A DNA stretch of 64,000 nucleotides from Lachnospiraceae bacterium (GTDB lineage Bacteria > Bacillota > Clostridia > Lachnospirales > Lachnospiraceae): positions 1 to 64,000 of the forward strand of contig JAKSRW010000008.1 in the NCBI GenBank assembly GCA_024403355.1, in the 5' to 3' direction. The notes under the pieces were generated by a model. The model did not search any database and had not been told where the DNA came from. It was given only the letters and a program-made list of their open reading frames with translations. Positions 8,055 through 16,169 of the stretch are shown here, one piece after another (within the stretch, counting starts at the first letter, position 1; every line of letters begins with the position of its first letter). The translations under genes and the position numbers were made by a program.

Positions 8055-9035
8055 TTATAATAAATGTGCTCTTACGTAATCAGGCTCCATATTTGCGAGC
8101 ATGATAGGCGGAACATCAAATACGGTCTTGCAGCCTGTCATGCCTTCCTTGTTCATTCTGTAAGCTGCTCTTGCGAATGCTACAAGTACCTGTGAAGTGA
8201 ATGCAGGGTTTGAATCAAGCTTGAGGCTGTACTCGATTGTGTTGTTGAACTGATTGTCTCCGCCTGTCTTTCCTGTACGGATTACGAAGCCGCCGTGAGG
8301 AAGTCCCGCATGATCTCTCTTAAGCTCTTCCTCTGAGATGAAGTTAACTGTTGTATCGTAATCTGAGAAGTAGTTGGGCATTGTCTTGATTTCGTTCTCG
8401 ATAGCTGCAAGGTCAGCGCCCTCCTCTGCTACTACATAGCAAAGTCTGGTATGCTTCTGTCTTGTTGTAAGCTCAGGGTTGCTTCCGCTTCTTACCTGCT
8501 CAAGAGCTGCCTCTACGGGTACTGTGTACTGTCTTGCATCCTTTACGCCCTTGATTCTTCTGATAGCATCTGAATGGCCCTGGCTGACACCCTTGCCCCA
8601 GAAGGTGTAATCTGAACCTGTGGGAAGGATTACATTTGAATAAAGTCTTGCAAGTGAGAACATTCCGGGATCCCAGCCTACTGAAATGAAGCCAATCTTG
8701 CCTGCTGCCTTAGCTGCAGCATCTACATTTGCAAAATGCTCGGGAACCTTTGCATGTGTATCAAAGCTGTCTACTACATTGTAGTACTTAACAGCCTCGG
8801 GAGTCTGTGTAGGAAGGTCTGTAGCGCTTCCGCCGCAGAGAATGAGAACATCGATTTCATCTGTGTGCTTGTCAAGTTCAGCTGAGCTGTAAACCTTTGC
8901 AGCACTGTTTATCTTTACTGTTGCAGGATCACGTCTGGTAAATACCGCTACCAGCTCCATATCGGGATTGTGCTTTACAGCCCATTCAATGCCGCGTCCT
9001 AAGTTACCATAACCTAAAATACCAAGTCTAATCAT
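8055..9035 (-). CDS. ddh: meso-Diaminopimelate D-dehydrogenase
   Basis: NADPH-dependent interconversion of meso-2,6-diaminopimelate and L-2-amino-6-oxopimelate, the single-step branch of lysine and peptidoglycan-precursor synthesis. 326 residues, the usual length. The N-terminal Rossmann fold has LGILGYGNLGRGIEWAV (residues 4-20) and VFTRRDP (NADP-binding arginines). Family signatures include LILCGGSATDLPTQTP, VDSFDTHAKVPEHF, SVGWDPGMFSLARL, GKGVSQGHSDAIRRI and HGGFVIRTG. Monocistronic with a strong terminator after it. Its presence implies a meso-DAP wall and a Clostridia/Bacteroidetes-type pathway. Confidence 0.96.
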   Translation of the reverse strand: MIRLGILGYGNLGRGIEWAVKHNPDMELVAVFTRRDPATVKINSAAKVYSSAELDKHTDEIDVLILCGGSATDLPTQTPEAVKYYNVVDSFDTHAKVPEHFANVDAAAKAAGKIGFISVGWDPGMFSLARLYSNVILPTGSDYTFWGKGVSQGHSDAIRRIKGVKDARQYTVPVEAALEQVRSGSNPELTTRQKHTRLCYVVAEEGADLAAIENEIKTMPNYFSDYDTTVNFISEEELKRDHAGLPHGGFVIRTGKTGGDNQFNNTIEYSLKLDSNPAFTSQVLVAFARAAYRMNKEGMTGCKTVFDVPPIMLANMEPDYVRAHLL

Positions 9036-9116
9036 TTTATTCCTCCGTGTAAAAATATTTATTAACCCGAAGCCTTAGCTGCTGTAAGACCCCGCATTGT
9101 ATAAAATCAAGCCTCT

Positions 9117-9638
9117 TTATTTAGAGGTGCTGCCGAATCCGCCGTTTCTGATACCGTCCGCAGCATCATCAATTGTGATGCCGTACTGCAAAAATACGCC
9201 CTGTGCAAAGCCCTTTCCTGCCTCAAGCTCTATAGTTTTTCCGGCGCTGCTGCCTGTATTTGAGCAGTTTGTAAGCTTAATAATAATGTGTCCTTCATTG
9301 TCCGAGTAATAATAGTCACTGTCGATAATGCCTACCGTATTATCCAGCTGAAGGCGGTACTTAAAGCCCAGACCGCTTCTGGGGAAAATCATAAGTACCC
9401 ACGCGATATCCATCTTTGCCCTGATTCCCGTGGGAATGCTGATGGTCTCACCGGGTGCAAGCTTCAAATCACAGGGAAGGTAAAAATCATAGCCTGCCGA
9501 GCCTGCCGTGGCGCGTTTAGGAAGCTTTATCGCAGCATATGCCGCCTTTGCCTGCTCCTCACTCATTCCCAGCCTTTCACAGGCCTGCTCTGTAAAAATC
9601 TCACTGCTTACCTTACTGAACTCAGCTATTCTTTCCAT
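9117..9638 (-). CDS. dut: dUTPase-family nucleotidohydrolase with N-terminal extension
   Basis: Predicted to hydrolyse dUTP to dUMP and pyrophosphate. Trimeric dUTPase motifs are present in order: AGYDFYL (motif 1, about 48-54), PRSGLGFK (motif 2, 86-93), GIIDSDYYYSDNEGHI (motif 3), ELEAGKGFAQGVF (motif 4) and the C-terminal arm GGFGSTSK (motif 5). About 38 residues precede the core (EFSKVSSEIFTEQACERLG...), absent from minimal dUTPases and of unknown role. Usual motif 3 tyrosine region reads SDYY, consistent with a dUTPase rather than a dCTP deaminase, though the latter cannot be entirely excluded. Lies between bioY and ddh on the same strand. Confidence 0.88.
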   Translation of the reverse strand: MERIAEFSKVSSEIFTEQACERLGMSEEQAKAAYAAIKLPKRATAGSAGYDFYLPCDLKLAPGETISIPTGIRAKMDIAWVLMIFPRSGLGFKYRLQLDNTVGIIDSDYYYSDNEGHIIIKLTNCSNTGSSAGKTIELEAGKGFAQGVFLQYGITIDDAADGIRNGGFGSTSK

Positions 9639-9737
9639 TCGTCCTTATTCCCTTCTCCGATATCCGCCCGGAATATACCTTTTTTATCAACCCAAAGGTA
9701 ATAATACAATTTTTCGTACTTTTCTGCAATGCTTTTT

Positions 9738-10316
9738 TCATCGTCCGTACCTGTTCATTATACGGTTAAAGGCAGGTACTATCTGCGCCGCTATGACAGC
9801 CTTCACGATATCCAAAGGAATAAAGGGAAGAAAGCCCAGCGTAAAGCCTTCAATTATGCCGTAGCCGGACATTGCCATCAGATAGAACATTCCGACCAGA
9901 TCGATTAAAATGACTCCTGCAAGAGCACAAATCGTGTATCGGATGCGATTATATTTTTTGCCGCGTATGAAGGGAAGAAGAATTGCCGCAAACATAAAGC
10001 CCCATGTATAGGCGCCCCAGGGCTGTATCAGATAAGCGAATCCGCCCTTTCCGCCTATGAATACAGGAAGCCCGACGGTTCCCAGTATCAGCCAGACAGC
10101 CACTATCGCTGTTGATTCCAGCGGAGCAAAGACCAGTGCAATCAAAATGACAACAAAATTTATCATTGTAAGGTGCGGTGCTCCGGGAAGCGGAAGCGGA
10201 ATGCTGATATATGCCGCAACGCAAAGCAGCGCCGCAAAAAGCCCGCACATTACCATTTTTGCAACCGGCATAGACTTTTTCGATTTACTATTGCCTGAAT
10301 TATTTGAATTATCCAT
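9738..10316 (-). CDS. bioY: BioY biotin transporter (ECF S component)
   Basis: Membrane substrate-binding subunit for biotin uptake, working alone or with the shared ECF energy-coupling module. 192 residues with about six hydrophobic segments. BioY features: AAYISIPLPLPGAPHLTMINFVVILIAL, LILGTVGLPVFIGGKGG, the loop GGKGGFAYLIQPWGAYTWGF, and FLPFIPLDIVKAVIAAQIVPAF near the C-terminus. No biotin synthesis genes are in the window, so the cell may rely on uptake. Short Asn/Ser/Lys-rich N-terminus. Confidence 0.95.
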   Translation of the reverse strand: MDNSNNSGNSKSKKSMPVAKMVMCGLFAALLCVAAYISIPLPLPGAPHLTMINFVVILIALVFAPLESTAIVAVWLILGTVGLPVFIGGKGGFAYLIQPWGAYTWGFMFAAILLPFIRGKKYNRIRYTICALAGVILIDLVGMFYLMAMSGYGIIEGFTLGFLPFIPLDIVKAVIAAQIVPAFNRIMNRYGR

Positions 10317-10403
10317 GAATACCTCTACCTTTCATTATAACCTTATCCTTTTGTCTACACCGCAAACTACCGTTCCTATATCTGCAATGCAGACTGTTTT
10401 CGC

Positions 10404-12293
10404 CTACCAGTCATAGTGATTAAAGGGCGAAAGCTTGACCGGCTTCGAGTCATAATCAGCCTTAATGCGCTCATCCAGATTCTTTGACAAAATCGGATTT
10501 TCTCCGCAGGTCAGCTCCCTAAGCTTTGGTAGTGAATTAAGCAATGAAACATCATTTACATAGGTATTGGTTATATTCAGCTTCTCGAGCTTATCAAGGC
10601 CCTTAAGGAAATCCAGCTTCTGAAGCTCGTTGCCTTCAAGAGAAAGCTCCTTCAGATTCGGAAAATTTGAAAGGAAATCCATGCATTCTGTCAGATTAAG
10701 CTTGTCCCAGTCCTGGTAAATATATTTTCTGTCGCCAATATAGGTGGGCTCATTGTAAGCCTTCCACTTAAGGTTGTCAAGCTTAAGGCGCTCCAGACTG
10801 TCATTTTCCCTTATGACATTTAAGTCCATTGCAAGCTCGGTATTGCTTAAATCAAGCTCCTTCAGATTCGGTATGAGGAAGAGCTTCTCGGTATCAGTAC
10901 CCGCACTGATGCCGCTGAAATCTACCTTCTCAAGCTCCTTCATTTCAAGCAGAAAGCCTAGTCCGCAAAGGCTTGTTCCTCCGCCGAGCTTAAGCTCCTT
11001 CAGCCCCTTCATGCAGGCTGCTGCACCAAAATTGCTGTAATTACAGCCGTAAAGTCTCAAATATCTGACATTGGGGAACTGTGAAAGAAATGAGATGTCA
11101 TTGAAGCCATCCAGAATAAGCCTTGTAACCTTTTTAAGGCTGCTAAAATCCTCCGGAATTACCTGTCCGTGATAATAGCTCAGCATCAGCTCCTCAAGCT
11201 CTGTAAGCGTGGGAACAATTTCATAGCCATCCGTCTTATAGCAGTCCTCTAATCTTAATACCTTAAGCTTTGGAACACTCTTTAAACTGTCAAGGTTCAG
11301 TATGTCACATTTTACCAGAGTAAGTGACTCAAGTCCCGGCATATTTTCCAAAAAGCTGATATCCTTTAAGGTATCACAATGGATATTTACCGACTTAAGA
11401 TTTGTCAGCGAAGACATAAAGGGTAAGACCATGTAATCATCGAGGTCAAGATATATGTCTGTCAGCTTTGTAAGCTTGGCAATTTCGCTAAGGTCAGGTG
11501 TTTTCTCCTTTGAAAGAGAAGTGCTGTAGTACTTTAAGGACAGCTTTTCAAGATTTGCAAGCTTTCCCATCTCACCTATTGTATCATCGGAGTAATAGCA
11601 TCCGAAAACCTTCAGCTTTTCCGGTGAAGGCAAATACTTCAGAAGAACATTGGGTGAGAATCTGCACTGAAGCTCTTCGAGCTCGGTCATTCCCGAAAGC
11701 ACGCTGCCGTAATCCTTGTAGGCGTCAAATTTCAGCGTTTTAAGGCCCGTAAACAATGCAAGGTCTCCGTACTGAATACGTCCGTCATATTCTATTTCCG
11801 CAGTTTTGAGTTCACCGTCATTTATTCTGTAGACCGGCTTACGGCTGTCGGTCAGCAAGTCAAGGTAGCTGATACGTGCCAACTCCTCTGTTGAAACCTG
11901 ACTGTAATCCTTCTCAAATGCCGCCGTCACAAGCTGCTGAAAATAAGGCGAACTGATTCCTTTAGCAGCGGGTGTGACCTTAACTGCCGCCGTGGGCTTT
12001 TTTATACTGCTCTCCGATTTATCCTTTGACAAAATAATCGCACATAATACTGCTGCAATTATCGAAACAGCTAATATTGCTGCAATGCGGGCAGCAGCAT
12101 TTTTACCCGCACCGGATGATTGCGTGGCCGAACTGTTTTTTGAGTTCTTACCCGTCCCCTCACCTGCCGGCACTATGATATCCATATCCATTTTATAATC
12201 CATACCGCAGTATGGACAGTTATAATTGCCAAAGCCCTTCTTTTTAAGCACTCCTCCACACGAAGGGCACTCCATTTTAAAAAGTTTTATCAT
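10404..12293 (-). CDS. Membrane-anchored zinc-ribbon / leucine-rich-repeat protein
   Basis: Function unknown. ATG at 12293 follows GAAAGG; the protein is about 629 residues. The first 35 residues hold a zinc ribbon (MECPSCGG ... YNCPYCGMDY). A Ser/Gly/Asn stretch and one membrane span (IAAILAVSIIAAVLCAIIL, about 72-90) follow. From about 120 onward there are at least 15 irregular leucine-rich repeats of the bacterial type (LTNLKSVNIHCDTLKDISFL, LESLTLVKCDILNLDSLKSV, LKELSLEGNELQKLDFLKGL). Orientation is therefore likely ribbon inside, LRRs outside, by the absence of a cleavable signal. LRRs suggest protein-protein binding. It has its own upstream space after the terminator at 12417. Confidence 0.8.
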   Translation of the reverse strand: MIKLFKMECPSCGGVLKKKGFGNYNCPYCGMDYKMDMDIIVPAGEGTGKNSKNSSATQSSGAGKNAAARIAAILAVSIIAAVLCAIILSKDKSESSIKKPTAAVKVTPAAKGISSPYFQQLVTAAFEKDYSQVSTEELARISYLDLLTDSRKPVYRINDGELKTAEIEYDGRIQYGDLALFTGLKTLKFDAYKDYGSVLSGMTELEELQCRFSPNVLLKYLPSPEKLKVFGCYYSDDTIGEMGKLANLEKLSLKYYSTSLSKEKTPDLSEIAKLTKLTDIYLDLDDYMVLPFMSSLTNLKSVNIHCDTLKDISFLENMPGLESLTLVKCDILNLDSLKSVPKLKVLRLEDCYKTDGYEIVPTLTELEELMLSYYHGQVIPEDFSSLKKVTRLILDGFNDISFLSQFPNVRYLRLYGCNYSNFGAAACMKGLKELKLGGGTSLCGLGFLLEMKELEKVDFSGISAGTDTEKLFLIPNLKELDLSNTELAMDLNVIRENDSLERLKLDNLKWKAYNEPTYIGDRKYIYQDWDKLNLTECMDFLSNFPNLKELSLEGNELQKLDFLKGLDKLEKLNITNTYVNDVSLLNSLPKLRELTCGENPILSKNLDERIKADYDSKPVKLSPFNHYDW

Positions 12294-12416
12294 AAAAAAT
12301 ATGCCTTTCCAGCCGTAACGCAAGCTATCATTCAAATACTAATTATATCATACCCGTGCAGCTTACCGAAACATCTCTTGCACCCAATTATCTCTCATAT
12401 TTTGTCATTTTTCTGC

Positions 12417-12453
12417 AAAAAAAACCCGCAGACACCATTATTTGCCTGCGGGT
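12417..12453 (-). terminator. Terminator after the sigma/anti-sigma operon
   Basis: Stem ACCCGCAG / CTGCGGGT with a 14-base loop, followed on the minus strand by a run of eight T. Downstream of the anti-sigma-like gene. Confidence 0.9.
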
Positions 12454-12485
12454 CGTAAAATCTGCTGCCTTTTCGGCTGCCATTT

Positions 12486-13817
12486 TTACTGAATTCCCAG
12501 AATCGTATTTACATCTGTAATGTATCTGAAGCAGCGGGCCACACTTCCCGTTTCATCGGAATCCACATATACAAGGCATTTCTCGTAAAAGGCGATTCCC
12601 TTTGCCCTGCTGCCGTCCTCCGACATAAAGTAATAGGTCGTTATGGGCTCGAGCTTTTCTAAAAGCTCATCCTCGGCCTTCATAGCCTCGATGTCCGCCT
12701 CCTCAGCCTCACAGCCAAGAACTGCCTCATCCAGCTTTTTAAGAAGCTCATCCTCTGTCATGAATACAAAATCGGTTGAACCGGCTACATAATCAGGTGA
12801 ATCCGAAGCGCTTCCGTCATCCTCTGTAATCACTGTATCCGTAGCAGGATCATCTGTAACAGCATTATCAGGAATCAATGCATCTGTAACGGAAGCATCC
12901 GGAACGACATTATCTGTCGCAATGTCCTCCTTACCGCCTGTCATATCCTTTTCTTCATCGGTCCCTGCACCATTCTCCGAAGCTATGCCCTCTACCGTAA
13001 CCTCGGCTTTATCAACTATTGAATCATCCGCAGGCGAATAGTCTGCTGCCTCACCTGTCGATGCGGGCCCGAAATCCGCCTCATTACCTGCTGCTTCCGC
13101 AATGTCCTGTGTCCCCAGTGCAGGTTCCTCATTTGAAATATTTTCCGCAGGCAACAGGAAGCTGCCGCCTAAAGAAATATTTTCAGAAGTTGCCTCATTC
13201 TCAGAAAAATCCGCATCATAGTCAATGCTGTCATCTGCATCCTCGGCGATTTCTTCAGCTGCACTGCCCTCATAAAAGACATCATCGGCCGCTGCTGTTG
13301 AATCCATTGCGGGCGCTTCACTCATAAAATCCTTCCTATTGTTTGACGAAGGCTTCAAATAAGCCGCTCCTGCATCTGCGGGTGCTGATGCATATGATTC
13401 TGATTTATAATCATCCGTTGCTGCAGCGGTATCACTTGCCGCATACTCGGCTCTGTTGCTTTCAGACTTCTTTATTCCGGCATTTTTTACTACCGCTATT
13501 CCGACAATACCCACCATAACTGCCGCCGCAATACCGGTAACCCATCTTAATATAACGGTCTTTCTTGAGTAACCCTTTTGGCGTACGGGCTCAGGTCTCT
13601 GTCTTAAATAGTAGGGAACGGGCTGAATTTTCTCTGAATCAGCCTTTTCAGCCTCTATTTCATCATCTTCTTCTTCTCCCACAGGCAAAGCCTTTATGGC
13701 CGCCATGGTGCGGGCAATCAAATCCTCGCTTACAGAAATATCCGCTGCCTCAAACTCGCTGCTGAAGGCTGCTTTTATAGCTTCGTCATTTAATAAATCT
13801 TTGTTATCTTCGGTCAT
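12486..13817 (-). CDS. Probable membrane anti-sigma factor with long acidic ectodomain
   Basis: Sits two bases after the ECF sigma gene, the classic place for its anti-sigma factor. 443 residues: N-terminal cytoplasmic part (about 1-95) containing DEAIKAAFSSEFEAADISVSEDLIARTMAAI, a single membrane span (VTGIAAAVMVGIVGIAVV, about 93-110), then a very long low-complexity acidic Ala/Asp/Glu/Thr region (about 120-345), and a short folded end (MTEDELLKKLDEAVLG ... ITTYYFMSEDGSRAKGIAFYEKCLVYVDSDE, 350-443). No zinc-finger HxxxCxxC motif is present. The assignment rests on gene position and topology, not on a recognised anti-sigma domain. The C-terminal globular piece outside the membrane may sense the signal. 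Confidence 0.75.
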   Translation of the reverse strand: MTEDNKDLLNDEAIKAAFSSEFEAADISVSEDLIARTMAAIKALPVGEEEDDEIEAEKADSEKIQPVPYYLRQRPEPVRQKGYSRKTVILRWVTGIAAAVMVGIVGIAVVKNAGIKKSESNRAEYAASDTAAATDDYKSESYASAPADAGAAYLKPSSNNRKDFMSEAPAMDSTAAADDVFYEGSAAEEIAEDADDSIDYDADFSENEATSENISLGGSFLLPAENISNEEPALGTQDIAEAAGNEADFGPASTGEAADYSPADDSIVDKAEVTVEGIASENGAGTDEEKDMTGGKEDIATDNVVPDASVTDALIPDNAVTDDPATDTVITEDDGSASDSPDYVAGSTDFVFMTEDELLKKLDEAVLGCEAEEADIEAMKAEDELLEKLEPITTYYFMSEDGSRAKGIAFYEKCLVYVDSDETGSVARCFRYITDVNTILGIQ

Positions 13818-13819
13818 AT

Positions 13820-14317
13820 TTACAGCCTCCCTTCCAACTTATTTTTCAGCATATCCCTGGCACGGGACAATCTGCTTTTTACGGTTCCCTCGGCAATGCC
13901 CAGCGACGCTGCCGTGTCCGCCACACTCATTTCATGATAATATACACAGAGAATAACCTCTCTGTAACCGTCCGGCAGGCTCATTACCGTTTTCTTCACC
14001 TGCTCGTCTCTGTCCCTGTTTTCGACCTCTTCAAAATCCCCGTCCGAAACTATGGCGTCCTCCTTGAACTCCATCATCGGAACAACCTTTTGATTATATG
14101 CGCTTTTCAAATAATCCTTTGCTGCATTTATCGTAATTCGTATCAGCCAGGTTTTGATATTACTTTCATCACGAAAGTTTTCCAATGCCCTGTATGCCTT
14201 TATAAATGTTTCCTGGAATATATCTTCTGCCGCATATTTATCCTTTACATAAGAATAGGCCGTTCTCAAAACATCATTGCCGTATTCCCTCATAAGGGTT
14301 TCAATATCGTAGTTCAT
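13820..14317 (-). CDS. ECF-type RNA polymerase sigma factor
   Basis: 165 residues. Region 2: DVLRTAYSYVKDKYAAEDIFQETFIKAYRALENFRDESNIKTW pattern, with the DxFQETF core and INAAKDYLKS at the end of the domain. Region 4: VKKTVMSLPDGYREVILCVYYHEMSVADTAASLGIAEGTVKSRLSRARDMLKNKL (helix-turn-helix near the C-terminus). Good site GGGAGGATT before the ATG. First gene of a two-gene operon with the anti-sigma-like membrane protein. A TATAAT (about 14386-14391) lies upstream but no clear ECF-type promoter was recognised. Confidence 0.95.
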   Translation of the reverse strand: MNYDIETLMREYGNDVLRTAYSYVKDKYAAEDIFQETFIKAYRALENFRDESNIKTWLIRITINAAKDYLKSAYNQKVVPMMEFKEDAIVSDGDFEEVENRDRDEQVKKTVMSLPDGYREVILCVYYHEMSVADTAASLGIAEGTVKSRLSRARDMLKNKLEGRL

Positions 14318-14501
14318 AATCCTCCCATCTCGCGTGTTGATCGTTTCCCGACCGAAAAATTCGGCATCCTACGCAGAGATTTTACAATATTATACTGTCC
14401 TTGTAAAGAAGGCATTGATTTTCTTCCCCTTTATCCGACCATTAGACGACAGAAAAATGATGCCGGTTCCAATTATTTTAATAATTTTATATCTCCCTTC
14501 T

Positions 14502-14546
14502 AAAGAAAATGGCCCGCCGTCTGTATACGGTGAGCCATTTCTCTTT
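14502..14546. terminator. Terminator after the phosphoesterase gene
   Basis: Stem AAATGGC / GCCATTT with inner CCGT/ACGG pairing; T-rich on both sides (TTTTCTTT on the minus strand, CTCTTTT on the plus). Ends the rdgB-phosphoesterase unit; 14318-14588 otherwise holds only the upstream region of the sigma gene. Confidence 0.7.
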
Positions 14547-14588
14547 TATGTGTTTATTAAATTAATATCGCTGTGCTGCAGCCTGAAT

Positions 14589-15074
14589 TTATATATGTCC
14601 GGGAGTGAATGTGAAATTCCCCTGTCCGTCCGTTTCCATGACAATATATGAAGGCATCTGTCCGTCACGCGGCTGATAAAGGCTGCCCGGATTCACGATA
14701 AATCTGCCCTGATCCTCATAAATCAGACAGCGGTGCGTATGACCAAAAAGAAGGACATCCCATTTATTCGCCTCCGCAGCATAGCAGAGATTCTGAATGT
14801 CATAGCAGTGCAGACGGTGGCCGTGCTCCATATGGATTTTCTTGCCTTCTATCTCGGTATCGATGGCAGAACGTGCGCCCGTAAAGAAGTCATTATTTCC
14901 GTTGACACGCCATACGGGACAGTTCAAACGGCTCTCAAAATAGTCGCAGTCCCCCGCTCCGTCTCCGCAAAAGAAGGCTTTATCGAATTTTCCTTCATTT
15001 TTTACGACTAATTCTATATTGCTTATATTTTCATGAGTATCGCTAAAAATTAATATTCTCAAGTCCTGCCTCAC
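14589..15074 (-). CDS. YfcE/MJ0936-type metallophosphoesterase
   Basis: 161-residue calcineurin-like phosphodiesterase; family members hydrolyse phosphodiesters with two divalent metals, natural substrate usually unknown. All metal-binding motifs are visible: FSDTHENI (D-x-H), FFCGDGAGDC (GD), VNGNNDFF (GNND replacing the usual GNCD), MEHGHRLH (GH) and FGHTHRC (GHTH). Starts 8 bases after the rdgB stop codon, so the pair is an operon, the usual rdgB-yfcE arrangement in Firmicutes. Confidence 0.93.
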   Translation of the reverse strand: MRQDLRILIFSDTHENISNIELVVKNEGKFDKAFFCGDGAGDCDYFESRLNCPVWRVNGNNDFFTGARSAIDTEIEGKKIHMEHGHRLHCYDIQNLCYAAEANKWDVLLFGHTHRCLIYEDQGRFIVNPGSLYQPRDGQMPSYIVMETDGQGNFTFTPGHI

Positions 15075-15082
15075 TTATCCGC

Positions 15083-15691
15083 TTACTCTTCCAGAAGCTT
15101 TCTGGCCTTCAACAGTGCCTTTGCCCTGTGACTGATTTTGTTTTTTACCTCCGGAAGAAGCTCACCTGAGGTGCAGCCGTACTCAGGGACAATCATAATG
15201 GGATCGTAGCCGAAGCCGTAGATTCCCTTTGCTTCATACGCCACAGTTCCCTCATAGGTAGCGCGAACAACCTCACAGCGGCCGTCCGGGAATACTATCG
15301 AAATGGCTGCCACGAAACGGGCTGAACGCTTGTCCTCGGGAACATCCTTCATTTCATCAAGAAGCGCCTGATTTTTGATGGTATATGAGGTATCCTCTCC
15401 CATAAAGCGCGCAGAGTAGATACCGGGCTTTTTACCGAGATAATCAATCTCAAAGCCTGAGTCATCCGCCATAACCAGTACATCTGCATATTCCTCATGC
15501 TCCCTTGCCTTTTCGGCCACTGCCTTAGCCTTTAAGAGCGCATTCTCCTCATATGTAAGACCGGTTTCCTCCACATCAACTGCCAGTCCGGCCTCCTTCA
15601 TTGATATTATTTCATAGGGAAGCCCTTCCATAATCTGCTGAACCTCACGAAGCTTTCCCATATTTCCTGTCGCAAAAATTATTTTTTTCAT
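15083..15691 (-). CDS. rdgB: XTP/dITP diphosphatase (RdgB/HAM1)
   Basis: Removes non-canonical purine nucleotides (ITP, dITP, XTP) by hydrolysis to monophosphates. 202 residues from ATG at 15691 (MKKIIFATGNMGKLREVQ). Family landmarks: ATGNMGKLREV, ETGLTYEENALLKAKAVAE, VMADDSGFEIDYLGKKPGIYSARF and YGFGYDPIMIVPEYG, then HRAKALLKA near the end. An earlier in-frame start (15718) adds nine residues with no family match. AAAGG lies about 11 bases before the chosen ATG. Confidence 0.96.
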   Translation of the reverse strand: MKKIIFATGNMGKLREVQQIMEGLPYEIISMKEAGLAVDVEETGLTYEENALLKAKAVAEKAREHEEYADVLVMADDSGFEIDYLGKKPGIYSARFMGEDTSYTIKNQALLDEMKDVPEDKRSARFVAAISIVFPDGRCEVVRATYEGTVAYEAKGIYGFGYDPIMIVPEYGCTSGELLPEVKNKISHRAKALLKARKLLEE

Positions 15692-15808
15692 AATATCTGA
15701 TACCTTTCTTCCATTCACGCTAAATCACCGCAAAACAGCCCGCAGGCACCCTGCCTGCAGCTGAATTTACGCAGTAATCAGCTGTGACCGGTAACCATAC
15801 TGAGCAAA

Positions 15809-15870
15809 GTCAAACTCGTGACCGCTTCGCTTGTCACGAGTTATAAAATCGCTGCTATCTTTTTATTTTG
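15809..15870 (+). repeat. Dispersed repeat, internally deleted copy B1
   Basis: Left end of the repeat (GTCAAACTCGTGACC... to GCTGCT) joined directly to ATCTTTTTATTTT, matching the right end. About 90 internal bases, including the two large hairpins, are missing. Its first hairpin is a perfect CTCGTGAC / GTCACGAG, while full copies read GTCACTCG there. Abuts full copy B2 head to tail. Confidence 0.8.
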
Positions 15871-16015
15871 TCAAACTCGTGACCGCTTCGCTTGTCACTC
15901 GTTATAAAATCGCTGCTACCGCAGCTTACGAGGTACGGGGCTTGAACCCCGCACCTCGCGAAAGCTTCACCCACCGCCTAAAGGCAGTGGGTTATCTTTC
16001 TATTTTATATATTTT
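15870..16015 (+). repeat. Dispersed palindromic repeat, copy B2
   Basis: Full-length copy, essentially identical to copies A (2198) and C (28622), same strand. Occupies much of the 450-base gap between rdgB and the hydrolase gene; the rest of that gap is copy B1 and the promoter at 16035. Confidence 0.85.
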
Positions 16016-16034
16016 ATAGTTTACTCAATAGCTA

Positions 16035-16064
16035 TTGCAATTTCAAGCAAAATTATTATATAAT
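16035..16064 (+). promoter_or_regulatory. Promoter of hydrolase-methyltransferase operon
   Basis: -35 TTGCAA (16035-16040), 18-base spacer, -10 TATAAT (16059-16064). Starts 20 bases after the end of repeat copy B2, so the repeat borders but does not interrupt it. Confidence 0.75.
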
Positions 16065-16169
16065 GAGATGAATATCGATTAATCCGTTCGGGGATTATTT
16101 CTTTATTATTTGATTATTGGAAAGATTAAAATATAGATTCTAACTTTAAACGAAAGGTATCGTTAATCA

